Shown: positions 9,901-20,316, counted from the first letter of the stretch. The stretch is DNA of 64,000 bases from Chitinophaga eiseniae (GCF_012641265.1 NZ_JABAHZ010000001.1:992001-1056000), one strand, 5' to 3'. The notes: generated by a model from the sequence alone, not told the origin. A program made the numbers and translations.

Positions 9901-12900
9901 CAGGCGCTTGCCCTGGTACTCCTGGCAGCACACGTGTTTATCCTACTTCTTCTAATACGGACAGTTCCATCGTTACCTTCAAGAATGTAACTGCTACTAC
10001 TACTTATTATGTGATGGCGCCAAGTGCCGGACCTTGTGGTAACACTACCTGTGCTTCCGTTACGGTAACCGTATATGCACAACCAAATAACGCCAACGCA
10101 AGTACTGATCAGGCAGAGTGCGAACGCAAAACCGCGTTCCAACTGAATGGCAACACGCCAACCCCGGCTACTGCAATTGGCATATGGACTAGTACCAATC
10201 CACGGGTAACAATTTACAGTGCTACCCAAGCCAATGCCACTGTATTAGTGCCCGTGGGCGACACCGCTTCTTTAATATGGACTATTTCTAATGGCCCCTG
10301 CAAATCGACGACCGATACAGTGTTCATTACAAATTATAAAAAGCCCGTTGCGCAAGATGCTGGTACCAACAAAGCTGCTTGTAATCAAACATCCTTCACT
10401 ATGGATGCCATCGCTCCCACTGAACTGGGAGCATATGGTACATGGACATATTTACCGGCTACCGCCAGCGTGATCATTACTGATAAAAACAATCCTACCA
10501 CTACTGTAACAGTACCAGCCGACAGCACCATACTGTTTACATGGACTATCTCTAATCCTAAATGTTCTGCCGATAACATTGATACCGTAAGAATATACAG
10601 TTATAAAAAACCAATAATGCGGGATGCAGGTAGCACCAAGGCAGCCTGTGACCAGACCACCTTTACCATGGATGCCACTGCTCCTACGGAACTCGGTGCA
10701 TATGGTACCTGGTCATTTACACCTGCTACTGCCAGCGTCACTATCGTAAACGCAAACGATCCTAAAACATCTGTTACCGTTCCTGCCGATAGCTCTATCC
10801 TGTTTACATGGACGATCAAAAATCCTAAATGTTCTGCTGACCAGGCGGATACAGTGAGAATCACCAGTTACAAAAAACCAGTGATGCGTGATGCAGGCAG
10901 CTACAAAGCGGCGTGCGACCAGACTACCTTTACCATGGATGCCACTGCGCCTACCGAACTCGGTGCATATGGTACCTGGTCATTTACACCTGCTACTGCC
11001 AGTGTCACTATCGCAAACGCAAACGATCCTAAAACATCTGTTACCGTTCCTGCCGATAGCTCTATCCTGTTTACATGGACGATCAAAAATCCTAAATGTT
11101 CTGCCGACCAGGCGGATACCGTAAGCATCACCAGCTATAAGAAACCAATTATGCGTGATGCCGGTAGTTACAAAGCAGCTTGTGATCAGACTACCTTTAC
11201 CATGGATGCTACTGCGCCTACTGAGCTCGGAGCTTCCGGTACATGGACCTTTGTGCCAGCTACTGCCAGCGTGAAGATCACCGATATTCATGATCCTAAA
11301 ACCACCGTAACAGTACCGGCAGATAGTACCATCCTGTTTACCTGGAAGATTGCCAATCCGAAGTGTTCTGCGGATAACGCCGACACCGTTAGCATCACCA
11401 GCTACAAGAAGCCGATCATGCGTGATGCCGGTAGTTACAAAGCAGCTTGTGATCAGACTACCTTTACCATGGATGCTACCGCGCCTACTGAACTCGGCGC
11501 CACTGGTACATGGACTTTTGTGCCGGTTACCGCTAGCGTAAAAATCACCGACATTCATGATCCCAAAACTACCGTAACAGTTCCGGCAGACAGCACTATC
11601 TTATTTACATGGTCTATCTCTAATCCAAAATGTAAAGCGGATAACGCTGATACGGTAAGCATCACCAGCTACAAGAAACCGATCATGCGTGATGCAGGTA
11701 GCTACAAAGCAGCTTGCGATCAGACCATCTTTACCATGGATGCTACCGCGCCTACCGAACTCGGAGCCACTGGTACATGGTACTTTATCCCGGCTACTGC
11801 CAGCGTGAAGATTACCGACATTCATGATCCTAAAACTACCGTAACAGTTCCGGCAGACAGCACTATCCTGTTTACCTGGAAGATTGCCAATCCGAAGTGT
11901 TCTGCTGACAATGCGGATACCGTTAGCATCACCAGCTACAAGAAGCCGATCATGCGTGATGCAGGTAGTTACAAAGCAGCTTGTGATCAGACTACCTTTA
12001 CCATGGATGCTACCGCGCCTACTGAACTCGGCGCCACTGGTACATGGACTTTTGTGCCGGTTACCGCTAGCGTAAAAATCACCGACATTCATGATCCCAA
12101 AACTACCGTGACTGTACCGGCAGACAGCACTATCTTATTTACATGGTCTATCTCTAATCCAAAATGTAAAGCGGATAACGCTGATACGGTAAGCATCACC
12201 AGCTACAAGAAACCGATCATGCGTGATGCAGGTAGCTACAAAGCAGCTTGCGATCAGACCATCTTTACCATGGATGCTACCGCGCCTACCGAACTCGGAG
12301 CCACTGGTACATGGTACTTTATCCCGGCTACTGCCAGCGTGAAGATTACCGACATTCATGATCCTAAAACTACCGTAACAGTTCCGGCAGACAGCACTAT
12401 CCTGTTTACCTGGAAGATTGCCAATCCGAAGTGTTCTGCTGATAATGCTGATACCGTTAGCATCACCAGCTACAAGAAGCCGATCATGCGTGATGCAGGT
12501 AGTTACAAAGCAGCTTGTGATCAGACTACCTTTACCATGGATGCTACCGCGCCTACTGAACTCGGCGCCACTGGTACATGGACTTTTGTGCCGGCTACTG
12601 CCAGCGTGAAGATCACCAACATTCATGATCCAAAAACTACCGTTACAGTACCTGCGGATAGCACCATCTTGTTCACCTGGAAGATTGCCAATCCGAAGTG
12701 TTCTGCTGATAACGCCGATACCGTTAGCATCACCAGCTACAAGAAGCCGATCATGCGCGATGCAGGTAGCTACAAGGCAGCTTGCGATCAGACTACCTTT
12801 ACTATGGACGCCACTGCGCCTACTGAGCTCGAAGCTACTGGTACATGGTACTTTACACCGGCTACTGCCAGTGTGAAGATTACCAACATTCATGATCCAA

Positions 12901-15900
12901 AAACTACCGTAACAGTTCCGGCAGACAGCACTATCCTGTTTACCTGGAAGATTGCCAATCCGAAGTGTTCTGCGGATAATGCTGATACCGTTAGCATCAC
13001 CAGCTACAAGAAGCCGATCATGCGTGATGCAGGTAGCTACAAAGCAGCTTGTGATCAGACTACCTTTACCATGGATGCCACCGCGCCTACAGAACTCGGA
13101 GCTACCGGTACATGGACCTTTGTGCCGGCTACTGCCAGCGTGAAGATCACCGATATTCACGATCCTAAAACTATCGTTACAGTACCTGCGGATAGCACCA
13201 TCTTGTTCACCTGGAAGATTGCCAATCCGAAGTGTTCTGCGGATAACGCCGACACCGTTAGCATCACCAGCTACAAGAAGCCGATCATGCGTGATGCCGG
13301 TAGTTACAAAGCAGCTTGTGATCAGACTACCTTCACCATGGATGCCACTGCGCCTACTGAGCTCGGCGCCACTGGTACATGGACTTTTGTGCCGGTTACC
13401 GCTAGCGTAAAAATCACCGACATTCATGATCCTAAAACTATCGTGACTGTACCGGCAGATAGCACTATCTTATTTACATGGTCTATCTCCAATCCTAAAT
13501 GTAAAGCGGACAACGCTGATACCGTTAGCATCACCAGCTATAAGAAACCGATCATGCGTGATGCTGGTAGTTACAAAGCAGCTTGTGATCAGACTACCTT
13601 TACCATGGATGCTACTGCGCCTACTGAGCTCGGAGCTTCCGGCACCTGGTACTTTACTCCGGCTACTGCCAGCGTGAAGATTACCGATATTCACGATCCT
13701 AAAACTATCGTTACAGTACCTGCGGATAGCACCATCTTGTTCACCTGGAAGATTGCCAATCCGAAGTGTTCTGCGGATAACGCCGACACCGTTAGCATCA
13801 CCAGCTACAAGAAGCCGATCATGCGTGATGCCGGTAGCTACAAAGCAGCTTGTGATCAGACTACCTTCACCATGGATGCCACTGCGCCTACTGAGCTCGG
13901 AGCTTCCGGCACCTGGTACTTTACCCCGGCTACTGCCAGCGTGAAGATCACCAACATCCATGATCCAAAAACTACCGTAACAGTTCCGGCAGACAGCACT
14001 ATCCTGTTCACCTGGAAGATTGCCAATCCGAAGTGTTCTGCGGACAATGCCGATACCGTTAGCATCACCAGCTATAAGAAACCGATCATGCGTGATGCAG
14101 GTAGCTACAAGGCAGCTTGTGACCAGACTACCTTTACTATGGATGCCACTGCGCCTACTGAGCTCGGAGCTACTGGTACCTGGTACTTTACCCCGGCTAC
14201 TGCCAGCGTGAAGATCACCAACATCCATGATCCCAAAACTACCGTAACAGTTCCGGCAGACAGCACTATCCTGTTTACCTGGAAGATTGCCAATCCGAAG
14301 TGTTCTGCTGACAATGCCGATACCGTTAGCATCACCAGCTATAAGAAACCGATCATGCGTGATGCAGGTAGCTACAAGGCAGCTTGCGATCAGACTACCT
14401 TTACTATGGATGCTACCGCGCCTACTGAGCTCGGAGCTACTGGTACCTGGTACTTTACCCCGGCTACTGCCAGCGTGAAGATCACCAACATCCATGATCC
14501 CAAAACTACCGTAACAGTTCCGGCAGACAGCACTATCCTGTTTACCTGGAAGATTGCCAATCCGAAGTGTTCTGCTGATAACGCCGATACCGTTAGCATC
14601 ACCAGCTACAAGAAGCCGATCATGCGTGATGCAGGTAGCTACAAGGCAGCTTGTGATCAGACTACCTTTACTATGGATGCTACCGCGCCTACTGAGCTCG
14701 GAGCTACTGGTACCTGGTACTTTACCCCGGCTACTGCCAGCGTGAAGATTACCGATATTCACAATCCTAAAACTATCGTTACAGTTCCGGCAGACAGCAC
14801 TATCCTGTTCACCTGGAAGATTGCCAATCCGAAATGTTCTGCTGATAACGCCGATACCGTGAGGATCACCAGTTACAAGAAACCGATCATGCGTAACGCA
14901 GGTACTGATAAAATAGGTTGTGAGCAAACAACCTTTACCATGAATGCTACCGCTCCTACTGAACTGGGTGCAATCGGCACATGGACCTTCCTCCCTGCTA
15001 CCGCTAATGTGAAGATGACAAATGTGAATGATCCTAAGACATCTGTAACAGTTCCGATCGACACGGTGATACATTTTATATGGACTATTTCTAATCCTAA
15101 GTGTGCCGCAGATAAATCCGATACCGTTGACATTACCAGCTATAAAAAACCAATTGCGGCAAAAGCAGGACCCGATCAGGAAAACTGTAACGACGTTACC
15201 TTTAAAATGAATGGTAACCAGCCAACAGGTTTGAATGTAAAAGGCACATGGACTTACCCTGCAAGTACTGCTGGTGTCAACATTTTAAATCCAAATCAAT
15301 ACAATACCACTGTCACGGTAGCGGCCGGCATGTCTGTGAAGCTGGTATGGACCATCTCTAATGGTACCTGCGCCGCTACCACCGATACAGTACTGCTCAC
15401 CAACTACGCCACAGCCAACAAGGCCAATGCAGGACCTGATCAGATGATCTGTAACAATACAGGCGACTTCATCATGCAGGCAAATACACCAGGCGTACCA
15501 ACTGCTAAAGGTACCTGGACCGACATCAGCCGGATCCCTGGCAGAGCCATCATCAAATCGCCTAACAGCCCGACTACTGCGGTGACAGTACCTGTTGGCG
15601 ACACGGTTGTACTGCAGTGGGCTATCGCCAACGGCGTATGTGATACCACCTTCAGCAGGGTAACTATTATTAACTATAAAGCTGCCATCACTGCCAATGC
15701 AGGCCCTGACCAGGAAAAATGTAACACCGCTGCCGACTTCATCATGAAAGCCAGCCAGCCTGGATCCAGCTCTGCAACAGGCACATGGACAGACATCAGC
15801 CGTATCCCTGGCCGCGCCACCATCAAAGCGCCAAACGATCCGTTAACAGCGGTAACCGTTCCTATAGGCGACACCGTTATACTGAAATGGACGGTTACAA

Positions 15901-18900
15901 ACGGTACTTGTACCAGCACCAGCAGCATTGTAACACTCATCAACTACAAAAAAGCTGATGACGCCAATGCAGGTCCTGACCAGGAAATGTGTAACAACAC
16001 CGGCGACTTCAAAATGGCCGCAGATCCCGTATCTGTTCCAAGCGCCAAAGGCTTCTGGTCAATCGTAAAAGGTAATGCGGTCATCAAATCCATCAACAGT
16101 CCTACCTCCCTGGTAAATATCAACGTAGGTGACACCGTTACCTTACGCTGGACGGTTACCAATGGCGTATGTAGCGCCAGCTGGGATGATGTAACCCTCA
16201 TTAACTACCGGATGCCGGTAACTGCCAACGCAGGCACTAACCAGGAACATTGCGATGACGCAACCTTTAAAATGAATGCCAGCGATCCTGGTGTAACCGG
16301 TGCAAAAGGCACCTGGGTTGTAACCAGCAACAACGCCAGCCTCATCCAGATCAGCGACATCAACCTGAGAACAGCCACGGTTACTGTACCTGCCGGCGAA
16401 ACAGCCCAACTGACCTGGGTAGTAAGCAACGGTGTGTGTGCCGCTACCAGCTCCAGTGTAACACTGATTAACCGCAAGCCAATTCTGGGTAACAACATCA
16501 CGGCCGATCAAACCGTATGTATCACAGAAACGCCAATGGCTATACGCAGCAATGCCCTCAGCGGTGGTAATGGCGCTTACACTTACCAATGGCAACAAAG
16601 TACCACCAGCGCTACTGGACCATTTGTAAATATCCCGGGTGCTACCAGCGATACTTACCAACCTGGTACGCTCGCTGCAAATACCTGGTACAGAAGAATC
16701 GTTGCTTCAGGCGCTTGTATCGATAACATCAGTAATGCAGTGAAGATCACAGTGATAACCATCAACCCGATCGTTACCTCTACTCCTCCTGCCATCACTA
16801 CGGAATGTGAAAAAGGTAAAGACTATACCACGCTCTTCGGAACACCGGTATTCAGTCACGCACCTTATGACGACGAAAAACTGACCATCACTTACAATGA
16901 TGCCACCGTGGTAACATCGCCTTGCCTCAGTACGATTACCCGTACCTGGGCCGCGACCGACAGATGCGGACGTTCTGTAAGTGCATCACAAACGATCACT
17001 ATCCAGGATACCAAAGCGCCGGTATTCACTACGCCAGCTCCTGCTGACACCACCGTGGATTGCGACAAGGTTCCTGCTAAAACAGATCTGAAGGCGAATG
17101 ACGGCTGTGCCGGTGAAATCATCATCCCTGTGGTGGAAGTTCGCCAGGATATCCCGGGCAACTGTACCAACAACTACCTGCTGATCCGTACCTGGACCGC
17201 GAAAGACGCATGTAATACAGGCGTGACCCTCAAACAGGTGATCACCGTGAAAGACATGACCGCCCCGGTATTCGATATGGCAGCACCAAAAGACACCACC
17301 GTGGATTGCGATAAAATACCTGCAGGCTTTAACCTTACGGCTAAAGACAACTGTACCCCAGGTGTAATTACCGTAACGCCGAAAGATTCGATAGCACGTG
17401 ATATCAACAACTGTAACAGTAACTACCTGATTTACAGGAAATGGACTGCCTTTGACCAATGTGGCAATGCCAGCGCAGTACAGCAGATCATCCACGTACA
17501 GGATACCACTAAACCAGTATTCAGCATGCCTGCTCCGAAAGACACCGTGGTAGATTGTGATAAAGTACCAGCATGGCCGGCTATCACTGCAAGTGACAAC
17601 TGTACCGCTAATGTCCAGGTATTCACCACCAGCAAAACCGTGAAATTGCCAGGCAACTGCGCAGGCAACTACCAGGAAATCCGCTACTGGACAGCTACTG
17701 ATGATTGCGGTAACAAATCCGTGATGCAACAAACCATCACCGTACAGGATACCACTAAACCGGTATTCACCGTGAAACCACCGGCAGATACTACCGTCAG
17801 CTGCGATAACATCCCCGCTCCCGCTACCGATGTAACTGTAACGGATAATTGCAGCACCATCGGAAATGGTCTGACGGTAAGCCGCCGCGTAACAGTAGAA
17901 ACAATACCAGGTGCATGCGCTTCCAACTACCGCATCATCAGAACCTGGATTGCGAAAGATGCCTGCGGTAACACCAGCACCATCACACAGGTAGTAACCG
18001 TAAAAGATACCACCAGACCGGTGATCATGCCAGCTCCGGCTGATGTGGTGATCTACTGCCAGGATAAAATTCCGGCTCCTCCGGTACTGACCGCGACGGA
18101 TAACTGCGATAATAGCTTCCCGAAAAACGCTATCTATTCAGAAGATCCATATGTGGCCGATATCTGTAACGGTTATACTATTGTGAGAAGATGGACCATC
18201 ATGGATGCCTGTGGCAATAAAGCCAATGACGTTACCCAACGTGTAATTGTGAAGCCTTGCGCTAAACCGCAACTGGAAGCTACCCTGCCTTCCAACTGCT
18301 CCGACAATGGCAGGATTGCATTACATAAAGTGGGCGATGTGTATATGCCAACCTACACGCTGGTAGCTGTTACACCCGCCAACGCAGTGACAGGTTTGCC
18401 TAGAACACAAAACAACAACGTGTTTAACCTGAACGGCGCCACGTCGGCTTCCTTCATCATTACAGATGGCAGAACAGGTTGCTCTTCCGACACCGTGACT
18501 TACAACATCAATTATATCCAGAAACCAATGGTAAACCTGGGCAGCGATACCACCATCTGTGGCGGCAATAGCTTGGTACTCGACGCGGGCGCGGCTAACT
18601 TCGCCTACAAGATCCAATGGTCTACCGGTGCTACCACCCAAAGAATCAACATCAACCAGGCTGGTACCTACTGGGTAAATGTAAGCAACGGTGAATGTGC
18701 GACCACCGACACCATTCATGTGGGACTGATTCCAACACCGCTGGTAAGTATCCCTGATACCACCATCTGCCGCGGTCAGTCTGTGAAACTGGATGCCTAT
18801 GTAGATGGCGCTTCCTACCTGTGGAGCAACGGTTCTACCGCTTCTTCCATACTGGTAAGCACACAGGAACAATTCTGGGTGAAAGTGATGAAATCAGCCT

Positions 18901-19856
18901 GTATCACGATCGATACCATTAAAGTAAGCGTGAATCCGCCACCAGATATCAGCCTGAGTCGCGATACCGCTATCTGCCCTGACCAGTCAATCATGCTCAC
19001 GGTAAATTCAAACGGCGGCCGTATCCAATGGCAAACCGGTGAAACCAGCAACTCTATCGTGGTGAATAAACCAGGTGGTTACTGGGTAGCAGTTAGCAGA
19101 GACAACTGCGTGGTAAGAGATACCGTAAACGTGAGAATGAAACCGGCACTGATGATGGATCTGGGACCAGACAGGAATATTTGCCCCGGCGGTACTATCA
19201 CCCTCGATGGCACCAACCCGGATGCGATCTCCTATCTCTGGAATGACGGTGATCCAAACCCAGTGAAACAAATCACCCAGGCCGGTAAATACAAACTGGC
19301 GGTGATGGATAAATATTGCCAACGCGTATTCATGGATAGCGTAGCAGTAAATATCACCGGCTTACCAACGGTAAACCTCGGCAGAGACACCGTGATGTGT
19401 GTAGGCGAAACACTGGTACTCCGCGCCATGGGCACCGGCATCTCAGGTGTTCGTTGGGATAACGGTTCCAGCGCCTCTTCCCTGTCGGTGACCAACGGTG
19501 GTACCTACACCGTCACCGTATTCAACGATTGCGGATCCGCTACCGATGATATCACAGTGAACTTTACACAGTGCGAACCTAAACCAACCATCCCGAACGC
19601 CTTCTCACCAAATGGCGATGGACGTAATGATGTGTTCAGACCAGTTGTAAGAGGACAAATGTTCGAATACGAATTAAGAATCTTCAACCGCTGGGGTGAG
19701 ATGATCTTCATGACATCCGACAACCACAAAGGATGGGATGGTAAATACAAAGGGGTACCGGTAGACGTAGGTACTTACGTATGGTGGCTCACCTACAAGA
19801 AAGTTGCAGGAGGTAATGCCAACGTACTGAAAGGAGAGGTTACCGTAGTCCGCTAA
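6957..19856 (+). CDS. Giant repeat adhesin with T9SS type B sorting domain
   Basis: 4299-residue secreted surface protein. Sec signal peptide at 1-23 (MKRLLTFLYLLTGLIFLGKGAEA). A jelly-roll-like, galactose-binding-fold-like region (~138-358, ending DIAVDDISFAYC) is followed by Ig/PKD-like domains. Residues 1126-2727 are 18 tandem 89-residue beta units, each normally with two conserved cysteines (AACDQ and NPKC) that may form a disulfide. Diverged copies run to ~3175, then HYR-like domains (~3275-3767, DTTVDCDKVP and TAxDxCGN motifs) and short TTICxG modules. The C-terminal ~87 residues (PNAFSPNGDGRNDVF, FNRWGEMIF, GWDGKYKG, GTYVWWLTY) are a gliding/CHU_C type B signal for export and surface attachment by the type IX system. 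Likely adhesion or gliding; the ligand is unknown. Monocistronic, with a strong terminator downstream. Confidence 0.93.
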   Translation: MKRLLTFLYLLTGLIFLGKGAEAQSEPSTGTPFMNLPDTTCWKSFASMNAFYWKSSNTPDSATWTITPGGSSITVLYSSDNTNKLVRQKPDPTYKRNALTIKFNDIGQYTVSVALWYNGVKSVVTKKIYSKDCSILPCQGKNTGLGDFKEDFGNFKNGATTSKSSSYVTGYVYNPLPLASPYTMDDNSYTVFWNTQVRSEWVSMTDHTGSTVDSVGGMLIANSSYDARSFFTRDNVPVCPGSLYNFSAWFLNVNGIKVFNSSCINGNWDGYHYAGVSFLIINTKGGAPSSTWDTLARFKTFDVSMNLSGPQWQMYGGGFKTPGGVTSVRLEIVNDRPGGCGNDIAVDDISFAYCSPYIYSYIDGKLGLRADSLCDGAPVTMKASYSPNGWQPDGTYDATKDYFKNPQYQWFSSNDGVTWDTLHDGSGISGTMTSSVVFAPGALKGDPNQIVTKYYRVNILEKGNLGNCAAPSEYTKITILPKPKVTVSSGRICIGDSVVMTANGGYSEYEWQVNPVVTGPIMTVYPTVTSTYSAIGIADYGWDAVKMEQRQCRDTGSAQVIVDAQPVTKISGGPTDICLGQQIKLNVTNSGAPPDSLAWSWKYNTTSIGNPNDVSITHIPSAVGTQNYSVLLTNKTCTAVDTFKVNVRSLPKADTAITYKQCNIPDFAVTRTALPTSPSDQQGKWLVYRDTQNNTSGITFTNPTSNNTTVKGIPTGDTVTVIWVITNKSLAACTDTSWVTLINTKPLTPSVAGASQAQCGINLFQLGANKPGPGEKGRWTLGTGTTAAMVTIDDSTAYNAKATIIAAAPQTVQLIWTISNGVCSNPTSSVVKLTLKNPPAVNITAAAVCNTVAFFTINYSGLTDTIKSYEIVAAPTRPMPNFTKVTGTWPVGSASGTSNINLPANTPAGVYDFILTGKVDTLHGCTVSVPFSLSVEKPSTNPTAVTASTTSLCVKGDVTLTVVGGSLGMDSTKTPATWKWYTGACPGTPGSTRVYPTSSNTDSSIVTFKNVTATTTYYVMAPSAGPCGNTTCASVTVTVYAQPNNANASTDQAECERKTAFQLNGNTPTPATAIGIWTSTNPRVTIYSATQANATVLVPVGDTASLIWTISNGPCKSTTDTVFITNYKKPVAQDAGTNKAACNQTSFTMDAIAPTELGAYGTWTYLPATASVIITDKNNPTTTVTVPADSTILFTWTISNPKCSADNIDTVRIYSYKKPIMRDAGSTKAACDQTTFTMDATAPTELGAYGTWSFTPATASVTIVNANDPKTSVTVPADSSILFTWTIKNPKCSADQADTVRITSYKKPVMRDAGSYKAACDQTTFTMDATAPTELGAYGTWSFTPATASVTIANANDPKTSVTVPADSSILFTWTIKNPKCSADQADTVSITSYKKPIMRDAGSYKAACDQTTFTMDATAPTELGASGTWTFVPATASVKITDIHDPKTTVTVPADSTILFTWKIANPKCSADNADTVSITSYKKPIMRDAGSYKAACDQTTFTMDATAPTELGATGTWTFVPVTASVKITDIHDPKTTVTVPADSTILFTWSISNPKCKADNADTVSITSYKKPIMRDAGSYKAACDQTIFTMDATAPTELGATGTWYFIPATASVKITDIHDPKTTVTVPADSTILFTWKIANPKCSADNADTVSITSYKKPIMRDAGSYKAACDQTTFTMDATAPTELGATGTWTFVPVTASVKITDIHDPKTTVTVPADSTILFTWSISNPKCKADNADTVSITSYKKPIMRDAGSYKAACDQTIFTMDATAPTELGATGTWYFIPATASVKITDIHDPKTTVTVPADSTILFTWKIANPKCSADNADTVSITSYKKPIMRDAGSYKAACDQTTFTMDATAPTELGATGTWTFVPATASVKITNIHDPKTTVTVPADSTILFTWKIANPKCSADNADTVSITSYKKPIMRDAGSYKAACDQTTFTMDATAPTELEATGTWYFTPATASVKITNIHDPKTTVTVPADSTILFTWKIANPKCSADNADTVSITSYKKPIMRDAGSYKAACDQTTFTMDATAPTELGATGTWTFVPATASVKITDIHDPKTIVTVPADSTILFTWKIANPKCSADNADTVSITSYKKPIMRDAGSYKAACDQTTFTMDATAPTELGATGTWTFVPVTASVKITDIHDPKTIVTVPADSTILFTWSISNPKCKADNADTVSITSYKKPIMRDAGSYKAACDQTTFTMDATAPTELGASGTWYFTPATASVKITDIHDPKTIVTVPADSTILFTWKIANPKCSADNADTVSITSYKKPIMRDAGSYKAACDQTTFTMDATAPTELGASGTWYFTPATASVKITNIHDPKTTVTVPADSTILFTWKIANPKCSADNADTVSITSYKKPIMRDAGSYKAACDQTTFTMDATAPTELGATGTWYFTPATASVKITNIHDPKTTVTVPADSTILFTWKIANPKCSADNADTVSITSYKKPIMRDAGSYKAACDQTTFTMDATAPTELGATGTWYFTPATASVKITNIHDPKTTVTVPADSTILFTWKIANPKCSADNADTVSITSYKKPIMRDAGSYKAACDQTTFTMDATAPTELGATGTWYFTPATASVKITDIHNPKTIVTVPADSTILFTWKIANPKCSADNADTVRITSYKKPIMRNAGTDKIGCEQTTFTMNATAPTELGAIGTWTFLPATANVKMTNVNDPKTSVTVPIDTVIHFIWTISNPKCAADKSDTVDITSYKKPIAAKAGPDQENCNDVTFKMNGNQPTGLNVKGTWTYPASTAGVNILNPNQYNTTVTVAAGMSVKLVWTISNGTCAATTDTVLLTNYATANKANAGPDQMICNNTGDFIMQANTPGVPTAKGTWTDISRIPGRAIIKSPNSPTTAVTVPVGDTVVLQWAIANGVCDTTFSRVTIINYKAAITANAGPDQEKCNTAADFIMKASQPGSSSATGTWTDISRIPGRATIKAPNDPLTAVTVPIGDTVILKWTVTNGTCTSTSSIVTLINYKKADDANAGPDQEMCNNTGDFKMAADPVSVPSAKGFWSIVKGNAVIKSINSPTSLVNINVGDTVTLRWTVTNGVCSASWDDVTLINYRMPVTANAGTNQEHCDDATFKMNASDPGVTGAKGTWVVTSNNASLIQISDINLRTATVTVPAGETAQLTWVVSNGVCAATSSSVTLINRKPILGNNITADQTVCITETPMAIRSNALSGGNGAYTYQWQQSTTSATGPFVNIPGATSDTYQPGTLAANTWYRRIVASGACIDNISNAVKITVITINPIVTSTPPAITTECEKGKDYTTLFGTPVFSHAPYDDEKLTITYNDATVVTSPCLSTITRTWAATDRCGRSVSASQTITIQDTKAPVFTTPAPADTTVDCDKVPAKTDLKANDGCAGEIIIPVVEVRQDIPGNCTNNYLLIRTWTAKDACNTGVTLKQVITVKDMTAPVFDMAAPKDTTVDCDKIPAGFNLTAKDNCTPGVITVTPKDSIARDINNCNSNYLIYRKWTAFDQCGNASAVQQIIHVQDTTKPVFSMPAPKDTVVDCDKVPAWPAITASDNCTANVQVFTTSKTVKLPGNCAGNYQEIRYWTATDDCGNKSVMQQTITVQDTTKPVFTVKPPADTTVSCDNIPAPATDVTVTDNCSTIGNGLTVSRRVTVETIPGACASNYRIIRTWIAKDACGNTSTITQVVTVKDTTRPVIMPAPADVVIYCQDKIPAPPVLTATDNCDNSFPKNAIYSEDPYVADICNGYTIVRRWTIMDACGNKANDVTQRVIVKPCAKPQLEATLPSNCSDNGRIALHKVGDVYMPTYTLVAVTPANAVTGLPRTQNNNVFNLNGATSASFIITDGRTGCSSDTVTYNINYIQKPMVNLGSDTTICGGNSLVLDAGAANFAYKIQWSTGATTQRININQAGTYWVNVSNGECATTDTIHVGLIPTPLVSIPDTTICRGQSVKLDAYVDGASYLWSNGSTASSILVSTQEQFWVKVMKSACITIDTIKVSVNPPPDISLSRDTAICPDQSIMLTVNSNGGRIQWQTGETSNSIVVNKPGGYWVAVSRDNCVVRDTVNVRMKPALMMDLGPDRNICPGGTITLDGTNPDAISYLWNDGDPNPVKQITQAGKYKLAVMDKYCQRVFMDSVAVNITGLPTVNLGRDTVMCVGETLVLRAMGTGISGVRWDNGSSASSLSVTNGGTYTVTVFNDCGSATDDITVNFTQCEPKPTIPNAFSPNGDGRNDVFRPVVRGQMFEYELRIFNRWGEMIFMTSDNHKGWDGKYKGVPVDVGTYVWWLTYKKVAGGNANVLKGEVTVVR
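10332..15137 (+). repeat. 18 tandem 267-bp units inside the adhesin gene
   Basis: Unit starts fall exactly every 267 bp from 10332 (NYKKP codon) to 14871; 18 x 267 = 4806 bp with no indels. Units 4-17 (11133-14870) are highly similar; units 1-3 and 18 are more diverged, and degenerate copies continue to about 16.5 kb. Each unit encodes 89 residues (SYKKPIMRDAG ... ADTVSIT). Confidence 0.95.
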
Positions 19857-19873
19857 CAACGGCCAACGATCAT

Positions 19874-19920
19874 AAAAAGGAACAGCATAAAGTCAACCGG
19901 CTTTATGCTGTTCCTTTTTT
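19874..19920 (+). terminator. Terminator of the adhesin gene
   Basis: 19-bp perfect stem (19874-19892 with 19901-19919), 8-nt loop, ending in a run of T. It starts 17 bp after the adhesin stop codon. A classic rho-independent terminator. Confidence 0.9.
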
Positions 19921-19972
19921 ACCTGCTTTCACATTTTTCCCTAACTTAGTATAACAAGTAATAAATGACCGT

Positions 19973-20266
19973 ATGAAAGTATATGATACCGTAACCGCCG
20001 CCATTGAAGATCTGCGTACACGTGGATACCTGGCCGATTTCAACCTGCTTTTTGATAGTATACAACATGACAACAACACCGTACATCCCCAGGATTTTGA
20101 AATCATAGAAATCTATCGCTTTGAAGGTGATAGTGATCCGGGAGATGAAGCCGTAGTATATGCCATCGAAACGAAATCCGGCGCCAAAGGAGTGCTGATG
20201 TATGGCTATGGTGTTTATTCAGAAGATATGTCGGAAGATATGATCCGCAAACTGGGATCAAAATAA
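19973..20266 (+). CDS. Small conserved hypothetical protein
   Basis: 97-residue acidic cytoplasmic protein (MKVYDTVTAAIEDLRTRGY ... HPQDFEIIEIYRFEG ... AVVYAIETKSGAKGVL). I recall close relatives across Bacteroidota, often labelled phosphoribosylpyrophosphate synthetase. That label is not supported here: the protein is far too short and has no PRPP or ATP site. No signal peptide or membrane segment. It stands alone, with a hairpin before it (adhesin terminator) and one after it. Function unknown. Confidence 0.8.
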   Translation: MKVYDTVTAAIEDLRTRGYLADFNLLFDSIQHDNNTVHPQDFEIIEIYRFEGDSDPGDEAVVYAIETKSGAKGVLMYGYGVYSEDMSEDMIRKLGSK

Positions 20267-20284
20267 CGATCTTCATAACGCGCC

Positions 20285-20316
20285 AGGAGGTCCGGGTATC
20301 ACTGCCCGGACCTCTT
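20285..20316 (+). terminator. Hairpin after small conserved gene
   Basis: 10-bp GC-rich stem (20287-20296 with 20305-20314), 8-nt loop, 20 bp after the stop codon at 20266. The T-tail is weak, so this is a probable rather than certain terminator. Confidence 0.6.

Noticed and set aside
12135..15074. Long minus-strand open frames (430 and 534 codons) across the adhesin repeats
   Set aside because: They follow the 267-bp period of the plus-strand repeats. Any stop-free antisense stretch in one unit stays open in all, so they are shadows.
10332..15137. CRISPR-like array
   Set aside because: The repeat is 267 bp, coding and in frame, with no unique spacers.
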